Virus record (IMG/VR): IMGVR_UViG_3300018018_000024
Location: 1 to 29,663 of that record
Origin: a virus
DNA length: 29,663 bases
Strand: one strand, 5' to 3'
Made by a program: the position numbers and the translations under genes
Notes under the pieces: model-generated
What the model was told of the DNA's origin: nothing
The model's input: only the letters and a program-made list of their open reading frames with translations
Database searches by the model: none
Shown: positions 11,351 to 18,012 of the stretch, piece after piece
Layout of the letters: every line of letters begins with the position of its first letter
How positions within the stretch are numbered: the first letter of the stretch is position 1

Positions 11351-11369
11351 GAAGGAGAGAAGAAAAAAG

Positions 11370-11804
11370 ATGAGTAATAAAAGAGCACTCAAACTGGTGG
11401 TAGATCACATCTCTATCAACCCAGAAGGAGTCAAGAGTCTCTACCTAAACACAGATCAAGTAAATAAACTTGTAAAGCTTCTAGAGGGAAAAGTCAAAGA
11501 AAAAAAAGAGCACCCACCCACTCTGCGCAATCCCGTTTTCGATGCCCTTATCCAATACGGAGAGAAATTATCCCCGTCCGCTTTCCCGCCCGGAACCGGG
11601 GGCAAGATTGGCAAGGCATTGGCAGAAATCAGGCGATTTACCCCCGCCGTGACGGTAGAGGAAATCAAGCGCCGCGCCGGCAACTACTGCCTCCACTTCG
11701 GGGAAAAATACCTCACCGCTACCGCCCTTGCCTCCCATTGGGTGAAGTGCGACCAGCCCCCCACTCCCGAGGCGCGGCCCGGTGAAATCAAGTGCGTGGA
11801 ATAA
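11370..11804 (+). CDS. Replication-associated protein, possible helicase loader
   Basis: A 144-residue protein starting MSNKRALKLVVDHISINPEG, with AGAAGGAGAG upstream of the ATG at 11370. The C-terminal part, TPAVTVEEIKRRAGNYCLHF followed by LTATALASHWVKCD, resembles the C-terminal helical motif common at the end of phage replication-initiation and helicase-loader proteins (a xEEIxRRAxNY...T..ALAxHW pattern). The N-terminal half is Lys-rich and unrecognised. It sits immediately upstream of the DnaB gene (1-nt gap), which supports a role in loading or starting replication. Confidence 0.6.
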   Translation: MSNKRALKLVVDHISINPEGVKSLYLNTDQVNKLVKLLEGKVKEKKEHPPTLRNPVFDALIQYGEKLSPSAFPPGTGGKIGKALAEIRRFTPAVTVEEIKRRAGNYCLHFGEKYLTATALASHWVKCDQPPTPEARPGEIKCVE

Positions 11805-11805
11805 T

Positions 11806-14442
11806 ATGCCCCGCCGCCGCAAAGACCCCCCGCCCATTTTTCCCCACACCGCCCTCCGCGCTCTCTCTGGGCGGGAGCCACCCCAAAGCGCGGAGATGGA
11901 GCAGAACCTCCTATGCTGCTGCATCTTGGGCGGGATTGAGACCGTCTCCCACTGCGTTTCGGCGGGGGTGAAGCGGGGGGCTTTCTACCTCCCGGCCAAC
12001 GGCACCATCTACCAGCACCTCGTCTCCCTTTGCGCCAAGGGCACCGCCCCCACCCTTGATGCTCTTATCCAAGAGCTAAGGGAAGTAGGGGAGTTGGAGG
12101 CGGTTGGGGATGTGTCCTACCTCATGGCCCTCACCTCCAAAATTCCCACCTCCATCCAGTTTTCCTACTATCTGGAAAAGGTGTTGGAGCTTTACAAGTT
12201 GCGGGAACTCATTAAGATAAGCATCGGGTTACACGAAAAGTGCTTTGAATATGAGGGCACCATCGCAGAGGCGGTCGCTCCTTTCGTGGAAGAAATCGTG
12301 GCGATCCAAGCGGGTACAGGTGCTCCCTCCCACCGCCAGATGCCCGCCATTGTGGGCGAGGCGCGGGCGTGGGCGGAGGCGAAGATGCGGGGGAAAGAAA
12401 GCCCTTTCCGCCAAATCCTCACCGGCCTCTCCTCCTTTGACCGCTACGCCACTCCGATTGAGCCGCATGAGTACGTGGTGGTGGGGGCGCGGACGCGGCA
12501 TGGCAAGACTTCCTTCCTTTGCCAGATCGCCAACCACAACCTCTATAAAGGGGTACGCACCGCCTTCTTCAACCTTGAAACGAGCGACCGTTCCATCGTG
12601 GAACGCATCGCCGCGCAGAGGTCGGGGGCGAATGTCAAGCTCTTTGACCAAGAGCCGACCGACAAGCAGCAACGCTACTTTGAAGCATTAGGAGAACTTA
12701 ACACCCAGCCTCTCCTCATCTTCGACCACGACCTCACCTTGGAGCAAATCGAAGCCCGCTGCCGCCTGCTGGCCAACTCCTTCAAGCCGGAGTTGGTTGT
12801 TATCGACTACTTGAACTTATTAGGCGGAGACTCCCCCGACTCCTACGAGCGCATCACCCAAGTTTCCAAGGCCATGCTTCCCCTGCGCAAGAGGCTGGGG
12901 TGCGCGTTGCTGGTGGGGGCGCAACTCAACCGCTCCAGCGAGAAGGAGAATCGCCAGCCCCAGACCACGGACTTCAGGGATTGTGTCGCTGGGAGCCAAA
13001 GGGTACTAGACCCAAAGACTGGCAAACGAGTTAGAATAGAAGATGTTGTAGCCGGTCAAAACGTACTGGCTATTACCAACGACATGAAATTGGTAAATGA
13101 TACTGCTAGTAGCGCATGGGCGGCGGGCAAGAAAGATGTGTTTAGGGTGGATACCACATGTGGCAACTCCTTGGTTTGTACAAACGGACACCGGCTGTAT
13201 ACGCCTTATGGGTTCAAACGACTTAAACACTTATCAGTTGGTGATACAATAGCAGTTGCACGCATTATAGACGAGCCAGAAATATTTGCACCTATATCTC
13301 CTCGGGCTGCCCTGTTACTTGGATGGATGATGGGTGATGGATGCTTCTATCAGGCTCAAGAGTTGACTGTAAATTCAGTCTCCGATGCTGAATTGGCGTG
13401 TAATCTTGCCCGAGAGGAATTTGGCATTAAGCCAACCTACCGACCAGAGTCAAAATCAGATCGGGCATGGAGGGTGACATTTACTGCGGGGTGGCCGCCG
13501 CGTCCTAAAAAGAATCCAATGACGCGGTGGATTCGGTCACTTGGATTATACGGGAAAACTAAAGGCAATAAATTCACGCCCGATGTTATTTTTGAGGCGA
13601 GCAATCCGTGTGTTGCCGCATATCTTCGCGGATTATTTCATGCTGATGGTTGTTGTACTATAAAACCGGGAGGAACAAGCGTTCTCATTAAACTTAATTC
13701 AATCTGTCGGCATCTATGCGAACAGGCCCGTGACCTTTTATTGCGATTTGGTATTCAATCAATTGTCTCGGAAGAGCGAAATCCTAAACAGCGATTTGGG
13801 TGTTATCATGCTTATTGGAAATACAGCTATGTTCTTCGTATTACCAGAAGGACAGATGTGATAAAGTTTGTTGAGTCTATTGGATTTTTGGGCGAGAAAC
13901 ATAAGGCTGCATTGATAAAAATCACGCCCGCGAAGCATTTTAACGGCAGTTTCGACCGTCTTCCGTTAAAGGTTAATAGCATAGCCCAAGAGGCAAAGCA
14001 TAAGAAAAAATTGCGTGGATTTAGGTGGGATGACCAAGGCAAAAAGATGGCTAGAGAAAACGCCGCTATGCTGGCGGGACGTTTGGATGCTTTAGAACTT
14101 GCGGTATGGGCGCATAGTGACATTAGGTGGACGGAGATTAAATCCATTAATCCGGCAGGGAGAGCTGAGTGTTTCGATTTAACCGTTCCCATTAATCATT
14201 CCTTTGTTGTAGAGAATTTTGTCACACATAATTCGGGGAGCGTGGAAGAAGACGCCCACCGCATCGTTGCCCTCTACCGCCCCAATAAGGACTTCGCGGG
14301 GTTGGAGCAGGGACCGGAGCGGCTGGTGTACGATTATGAAATTCTCCAGCTTAAATTGCGGGACGGCCCCACCACGGGAACCCACGCCAAGTTCATGGCC
14401 ACTTGCACGAGGTTTATGGAAGAGGTCAAAAAAAGTGCTTGA
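11806..14442 (+). CDS. dnaB: Replicative DNA helicase (DnaB family) with intein
   Basis: An 878-residue precursor; without the 417-residue intein the helicase is 461 residues, typical of DnaB. The N-terminal domain shows PPQSAEMEQNLLCCCILGG. The RecA-like domain has Walker A GARTRHGKT (residues 227-235, Lys234), Walker B LVVIDYLNLL (Asp334), and GAQLNRSSE followed by QTTDFRD before the intein and SGSVEEDAHRIVALYRP after it, the conserved DnaB segment that often hosts inteins. It is the ring helicase that unwinds DNA at the phage fork. ATG 11806 lies one base after the preceding stop. The next promoter's TTGACA overlaps its stop codon. Confidence 0.95.
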   Translation: MPRRRKDPPPIFPHTALRALSGREPPQSAEMEQNLLCCCILGGIETVSHCVSAGVKRGAFYLPANGTIYQHLVSLCAKGTAPTLDALIQELREVGELEAVGDVSYLMALTSKIPTSIQFSYYLEKVLELYKLRELIKISIGLHEKCFEYEGTIAEAVAPFVEEIVAIQAGTGAPSHRQMPAIVGEARAWAEAKMRGKESPFRQILTGLSSFDRYATPIEPHEYVVVGARTRHGKTSFLCQIANHNLYKGVRTAFFNLETSDRSIVERIAAQRSGANVKLFDQEPTDKQQRYFEALGELNTQPLLIFDHDLTLEQIEARCRLLANSFKPELVVIDYLNLLGGDSPDSYERITQVSKAMLPLRKRLGCALLVGAQLNRSSEKENRQPQTTDFRDCVAGSQRVLDPKTGKRVRIEDVVAGQNVLAITNDMKLVNDTASSAWAAGKKDVFRVDTTCGNSLVCTNGHRLYTPYGFKRLKHLSVGDTIAVARIIDEPEIFAPISPRAALLLGWMMGDGCFYQAQELTVNSVSDAELACNLAREEFGIKPTYRPESKSDRAWRVTFTAGWPPRPKKNPMTRWIRSLGLYGKTKGNKFTPDVIFEASNPCVAAYLRGLFHADGCCTIKPGGTSVLIKLNSICRHLCEQARDLLLRFGIQSIVSEERNPKQRFGCYHAYWKYSYVLRITRRTDVIKFVESIGFLGEKHKAALIKITPAKHFNGSFDRLPLKVNSIAQEAKHKKKLRGFRWDDQGKKMARENAAMLAGRLDALELAVWAHSDIRWTEIKSINPAGRAECFDLTVPINHSFVVENFVTHNSGSVEEDAHRIVALYRPNKDFAGLEQGPERLVYDYEILQLKLRDGPTTGTHAKFMATCTRFMEEVKKSA
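12982..14232 (+). mobile_element. Intein 3, in DnaB, with in-frame LAGLIDADG endonuclease
   Basis: A 417-residue intein from Cys393 (CVAGSQRVLDPKTGKRV, block A) to FVTHN, then Ser+1. Block B is SLVCTNGHRLYTPYG. The endonuclease is in the same frame and has both motifs: LLLGWMMGDGCF (about residues 503-514) and AAYLRGLFHADGCC (about 604-617). Blocks F and G read CFDLTVPINHSFVVEN and FVTHN. This is the ordinary large-intein architecture and contrasts with the two terminase inteins. The interior is richer in A+T than the helicase around it. Confidence 0.93.
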
Positions 14443-14467
14443 CAATCCTGCGTAAAAGTGATTGGGT
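14439..14467 (+). promoter_or_regulatory. Possible promoter overlapping the DnaB stop
   Basis: TTGACAATCCTG (from 14439) repeats the -35 block of the promoters at 10964 and 14980. The -10 is unclear: TTGGGT (14462-14467) at 17 nt is poor. It precedes an ORF-free structured stretch. Confidence 0.4.
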
Positions 14468-14473
14468 GCGACT

Positions 14474-14803
14474 CGTTCTTTTCCACTTATCCATCTTTGG
14501 CCTGACGAGACTATGAGCATGGGCAGAAAGCCATGCCGTGGCTGACTGACGGCGCCGAAGAATCATGGTGCTGCCCTAACAGCCCAACGCAACATCGAGA
14601 GTCACGGTGCACCGGCAGGTGAAACCCCTGCGGCCAAACTACTTTATCGGAGCAAGCAAGAAGGCGCTTGAAAGCGGTAGCGCCAGACAATCGCCCGCTT
14701 TATCGGGAACGTGCCGATCTTGCTCCGGCCAATTTTAGCTCGTGTACCATGAAGCGTACAAGGAGTAACGGGGGCCGTCATAGTGGGCGGCCCCTAGCCT
14801 TTT
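14474..14803 (+). ncRNA. Candidate large structured RNA upstream of the tRNA
   Basis: About 330 nt with no credible ORF in any frame. A perfect 8-bp stem, GGAGCAAG (14649-14656) with CTTGCTCC (14719-14726), encloses two hairpins, GGCGCT/AGCGCC (14663-14668, 14679-14684) and CCCG/CGGG (14694-14697, 14704-14707). Upstream is AGCCA/TGGCT around 14530-14545 and a GCAGG/CCTGC hairpin around 14613-14630. The stretch ends in the GC-rich terminator-like hairpin at 14771-14794. Known families were considered (tmRNA, RNase P) without a match. Confidence 0.5.
14771..14803 (+). terminator. Terminator-like hairpin
   Basis: A 7-bp perfect stem, GGGGCCG (14771-14777) with CGGCCCC (14788-14794), followed by TAGCCTTTT. 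The T-run is short and abuts the tRNA, so it may also act as a processing signal. Confidence 0.5.
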
Positions 14804-14880
14804 AGCGGGATGGCGCAGTCTGGTAGCGCGTTTGGCTCATAACCAAAAGGTCGATAGTTCAAATCTATCTCCCGCTCCCA
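14804..14880 (+). tRNA. tRNA with CAU anticodon (Met or lysidine-type Ile)
   Basis: A full cloverleaf can be drawn: acceptor AGCGGGA/TCCCGCT, D-stem GCGC/GCGC, anticodon stem TTTGG/CCAAA with loop CTCATAA (CAT at 14838-14840), T-stem GATAG/CTATC with TTCAAAT, and an encoded CCA end at 14878-14880. The anticodon stem lacks the three G-C pairs of initiator tRNA, so it is elongator Met or tRNA-Ile2. The discriminator base is C, unusual for either. Confidence 0.92.
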
Positions 14881-14900
14881 TTTTTTGGCTTCAGGGAGGC

Positions 14901-14927
14901 AAAGCACCCCGATTGGGTGCCTTTTTT
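14901..14927 (+). terminator. Rho-independent terminator after the tRNA
   Basis: AAAGCACCC, a short CGATT loop, GGGTGC and then CTTTTTT: a 6-bp GC-rich stem flanked by A and T runs. It ends the RNA/tRNA transcript before the portal promoter. Confidence 0.75.
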
Positions 14928-14979
14928 GGTGAAGTAGGGCGGGTTTTTTAGAAAAATGGGCGATTTTGCGCAAAATATC

Positions 14980-15007
14980 TTGACAATCTTGACAAATATG
15001 CCATTAT
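14980..15007 (+). promoter_or_regulatory. Late/structural operon promoter, leaderless type
   Basis: TTGACA (14980-14985), a 16-nt spacer ending TGC, and CATTAT (15002-15007). The portal ATG is at 15016, 8 nt after the -10, so the transcript would start at or next to the start codon. It directly follows a terminator. Confidence 0.65.
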
Positions 15008-15015
15008 AGCGGGAA

Positions 15016-17085
15016 ATGCCCGACGTACCGGACCTCGAACCTTCACCTTCAACGATGGATTGGCTCGGCCAGAAGGCCGAGGTCTCAGAAAAGACACTGG
15101 AGCCCGCAAATCGGGTCATCGGATCGGTGGATCAGGGGTTGGCGGTTGTAAATTCTCTCATATATGCTTGGAATAAAGGTATTTACAACAGTTCCCGCAT
15201 CGTTGCCAAGGTAAATGGAGAGCCTCCCTATTCGAAGCGCGATCTTAAGGCCAAGGGGAAGGGGCATAAGAGAAATATCAGCACACGATTTTTGTTAACG
15301 CAGTGCCAGAAGGTCTACCCTCGCTTCCACCAGCCCCTCAAGCAAGCCTCTACCCTTACTGCCGCAACTTTGCCGGATGGCTGGCCGGATGGTCCCTCCA
15401 AGACCGATAAGTTCCGCCGCCGCCTCACCAAGACCATCCGCGCATGGCCCAAGTGGGACTTTTTCTGCGAAGGAATGGCGAAGGAGGTGGTGGATTTCGG
15501 GTTCGGGTTTGCCACGTGGTTCGACGAATACGAGTGGCGCCCCAATCTGATTCGGATGGACAAGGGGTTTGTCCCCCAAGGCACCGAGATTCTGGAATTT
15601 GACTTTCCCTTCTTCCTTGTGAAGTGGGATTACGCCCCCAACGAGTTGCTGAAGCTGGTGCGGGAGGCGGATGAGGCGGAACTGGACACATGGCAGAAGG
15701 AGGCGTGCATCAAGGCCATTAATCAGGCCGCCGCACCCACTATGGGTCCGACTTTTGAGCGGTGGCGCGATTACGAGCAATTGGTGCGACAAGCCCTCTG
15801 GTCCATCGCCTATTTCAAGGCCCGGAGGATGGTGGAAACCTACCACTTGTTCGTGCGCGAGTTCACCGGCAAGGTCTCGCATTATGTCTACAATAAGAAT
15901 GGGTTGAAGGGTGATCCCGACATGCGCCTCCTCTATGAAAAAGAGGACGCCTTTGACGCGATTTCCGACACCTCCGTGCCAGTGGTCTTCGGCTACGGTG
16001 ACGGCACCATTCAGGGCTCATGGGGGGTGGGCCACCTCCTCTTCGACCTCGCTAATCAACTTGAGATTATCCGCAATGATCTCATGGATACCCAGCTCAC
16101 CCAGAACAAAATGAAGTTGGAGGTGGCGGAGGGGAAGAACGTCAACGATGTCAAAATGGCCATCAGTGATGACTACGTGGCGGTCTCGGGGGCGAAGGTG
16201 GCGGGCAGTTCCGCCGCTCTTCCCGCCAATATTGAAAGCTACGTGCAGTGCGAGGCGCAGTTTTCGCAGTGGGCGATGCAAATTGTGGGCAACTACGTCC
16301 CGCCCATTCCGCTCCAACCCTCCGACTTGAAAGCGGCCAGTGTTAATGCCGCCATGTCGCAGGAGCAGGAGACCCAGATGAATAATCTGGACAAATATTT
16401 GAAGCAAATTGCCTTCATCATCACCACCATGACCAAGCGGCTTTGCGATCCCGCCAACCCGGATGATGAGGCGAAGGAATTTAGAACCGCACTCTTGGAG
16501 GAAGACCGGCTGACTGAGGAGGAAGTGGAGAAACTCGCCGATCAACCCGTGATCCAGAGCGTGACCGAGTTTACTCCCGCCGCCGCGCAGATGCGGGCGC
16601 AATTCGCCGCCTCGCGGGCGCAGGGGCCGACCGCCGCCCTCTACAACATGCGCAAACTGGAGGAAATTCAGGCGCAGGCGATTCCGGGAGGCAAGGCGGT
16701 GCTGGACTTTGCTCTTAATCCCGGCGATGATCCTCAAAATATCGCTCACGCCACCCGCCAGCAGGTACTCGAAAATACCGCCTTGGCGATGGGGCAGGAG
16801 GTGCCGGTGACGGCGGATGATGCAGATTGGCCCCACATGCAGACCATGAAGCAACCGCTCACCGAGGCGATTCAGAAGGGGGCGGTTGGCCCCGCCACCG
16901 TGGGGTTGAAACATTATAGTGCCCACTATATTGCCGGGGTCAGCAAAAAGAGTCTCCCGCCCGACCAGATCAACAGCGAAAAACAATTTATCTCCCAGTT
17001 AGAGCAGGGCTTGATGCAGGTGCAACAACAACAGGCGGCGGCGCTTGCTGCGCAAGGAACCGCCGCTCCTCCTGCGGGGGCATAA
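15016..17085 (+). CDS. Portal-like protein
   Basis: A 689-residue protein whose size, composition and position (first gene of the structural block, before a scaffold-like gene) fit a portal (head-tail connector). N-terminal helical regions (RNISTRFLLTQCQKVYPRFH, KWDFFCEGMAKEVVDFGFGF) lead to a core with WGVGHLLFDLANQLEIIRND, resembling the long-helix region of portal proteins, then NNLDKYLKQIAFIITTMTKR. The C-terminus is Gln/Ala-rich (about residues 670-689), common in large P22-like portals. I see no decisive motif, so the call rests on pattern and context. The start is fixed by the promoter just upstream; no Shine-Dalgarno sequence is present. Confidence 0.7.
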   Translation: MPDVPDLEPSPSTMDWLGQKAEVSEKTLEPANRVIGSVDQGLAVVNSLIYAWNKGIYNSSRIVAKVNGEPPYSKRDLKAKGKGHKRNISTRFLLTQCQKVYPRFHQPLKQASTLTAATLPDGWPDGPSKTDKFRRRLTKTIRAWPKWDFFCEGMAKEVVDFGFGFATWFDEYEWRPNLIRMDKGFVPQGTEILEFDFPFFLVKWDYAPNELLKLVREADEAELDTWQKEACIKAINQAAAPTMGPTFERWRDYEQLVRQALWSIAYFKARRMVETYHLFVREFTGKVSHYVYNKNGLKGDPDMRLLYEKEDAFDAISDTSVPVVFGYGDGTIQGSWGVGHLLFDLANQLEIIRNDLMDTQLTQNKMKLEVAEGKNVNDVKMAISDDYVAVSGAKVAGSSAALPANIESYVQCEAQFSQWAMQIVGNYVPPIPLQPSDLKAASVNAAMSQEQETQMNNLDKYLKQIAFIITTMTKRLCDPANPDDEAKEFRTALLEEDRLTEEEVEKLADQPVIQSVTEFTPAAAQMRAQFAASRAQGPTAALYNMRKLEEIQAQAIPGGKAVLDFALNPGDDPQNIAHATRQQVLENTALAMGQEVPVTADDADWPHMQTMKQPLTEAIQKGAVGPATVGLKHYSAHYIAGVSKKSLPPDQINSEKQFISQLEQGLMQVQQQQAAALAAQGTAAPPAGA

Positions 17086-17093
17086 ATTTCCTC

Positions 17094-17122
17094 TTGACAA
17101 GTTGCGGGTTTTCCGCTTTCAT
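17094..17122 (+). promoter_or_regulatory. Rightward promoter
   Basis: TTGACA (17094-17099), a 17-nt spacer and TTTCAT (17117-17122, 4 of 6), in the gap after the portal gene. The next ATG is at 17144, giving a leader of about 15 nt without a Shine-Dalgarno sequence. Confidence 0.5.
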
Positions 17123-17143
17123 GTCTCTTTAACGAATCGAACT

Positions 17144-17443
17144 ATGAGTATTCAATTAACCCCTGAGCAAGTAAAGTACCTGCAAGGATTGCGTGAGTGT
17201 CTAGGCGATGGCGATGCTGGCGTTTGGACCGATTCCCAAAAACTAGCCGACCTCCTCAAGCTCCTCCCCTTCACCCCGCCCCGCATCAAGAGCGACCGTG
17301 AGTTGGATTATGAGGCGTATGATGCGTGGCGTCCTCGATTCTTTTTGAACCCTTCTAGTTCTGAAGCCTTCCTTGCCGGTTGCGAATCGGCGCGGCAACG
17401 GATTTGTAGTGGATTTACCATTCCTGACGACAAGGGCGCATAG
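17144..17443 (+). CDS. Hypothetical protein
   Basis: A 99-residue protein starting MSIQLTPEQVKYLQGLRECL. It is helical at the start, followed by LADLLKLLPFTPPRIKSDRE and a Cys-containing FLAGCESARQRICSGF near the end. The ATG at 17144 is chosen because the promoter at 17094-17122 lies inside the upstream extension of the frame. Unknown function; small genes between portal and scaffold are often assembly or accessory proteins. Confidence 0.65.
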   Translation: MSIQLTPEQVKYLQGLRECLGDGDAGVWTDSQKLADLLKLLPFTPPRIKSDRELDYEAYDAWRPRFFLNPSSSEAFLAGCESARQRICSGFTIPDDKGA

Positions 17444-17480
17444 ATATTACTTTTAGTTAAGAACACTATTAGATTTCTTT

Positions 17481-17729
17481 ATGGCAACTGAACTTACCCA
17501 AAAGGTAACGAACGAATGGCGCGACTTTTTTTCCTCTAGGGAGGGACAGATTGGTCTCGCGTGGTTAAAGGAGCAGAAACCCAAAGTCTTTGGCGATACC
17601 CTCGAAGCCGCCGCCCTTTCTGGTAAAACGACTCAAGGTTACGATGAGGCACTCCACCAACTTGAGCAACTCTTGGAGACGGGGGCCGCGCCAAGGCGCA
17701 CCTCGGATGAGGAGCGGGGGCTGAGATAA
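17481..17729 (+). CDS. Hypothetical protein
   Basis: An 82-residue protein starting MATELTQKVTNEWRDFFSSR, with LAWLKEQKPKVFGDTLEAAA in the middle and YDEALHQLEQLLETG towards the end; mostly helical. The stop overlaps the next ATG by one base (TAATG), indicating coupled translation. No Shine-Dalgarno sequence (ATTTCTTT before the ATG). No known domain. Confidence 0.65.
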   Translation: MATELTQKVTNEWRDFFSSREGQIGLAWLKEQKPKVFGDTLEAAALSGKTTQGYDEALHQLEQLLETGAAPRRTSDEERGLR

Positions 17730-17974
17730 TGAAAATCGGCACATTTCCAGAAGTTACGGTGATCTTTGCTAAAGATCAACCGCAATATCGACCTCTTCCT
17801 GCCTATCGCATAGAGGGAGACCCGAAGGGGCGAGTTATTTGTTGTTGGGAGCTGTCATGGCGCGAGCGATTGGTATTACTTTTTCGAGGAGTGTTATGGC
17901 ATCAGATTTTGACGTTCAATCATCCCCTTCAACCACAATTGATTACTACTCGGAAACCCGAGATGATTCATTAA
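17729..17974 (+). CDS. Conserved small phage protein
   Basis: An 81-residue protein with the segment CWELSWRERLVLLFRGVLWH, then LTFNHPLQPQLITT. This WxLSWRERLxxLFxGxxW...TFxxPLQPQ pattern is, to my recollection, recurrent in small proteins of phage structural regions, but no function is known. Its start overlaps the upstream stop by 1 nt. The region after it (17975-18012) is A+T-rich with repeated ACTAATT, and holds no gene. Confidence 0.65.
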   Translation: MKIGTFPEVTVIFAKDQPQYRPLPAYRIEGDPKGRVICCWELSWRERLVLLFRGVLWHQILTFNHPLQPQLITTRKPEMIH

Positions 17975-18012
17975 TACTAATTTACTACTAATCCACCACT
18001 AATTAGTTTATC

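Noticed and set aside
16018-16986. Long leftward ORF (322 codons) antisense to the portal gene
   Set aside because: Its sequence is His/Gly/Arg-rich without natural domains, as expected for the antisense of a GC-rich gene with biased third positions; the portal frame is clearly the coding one.
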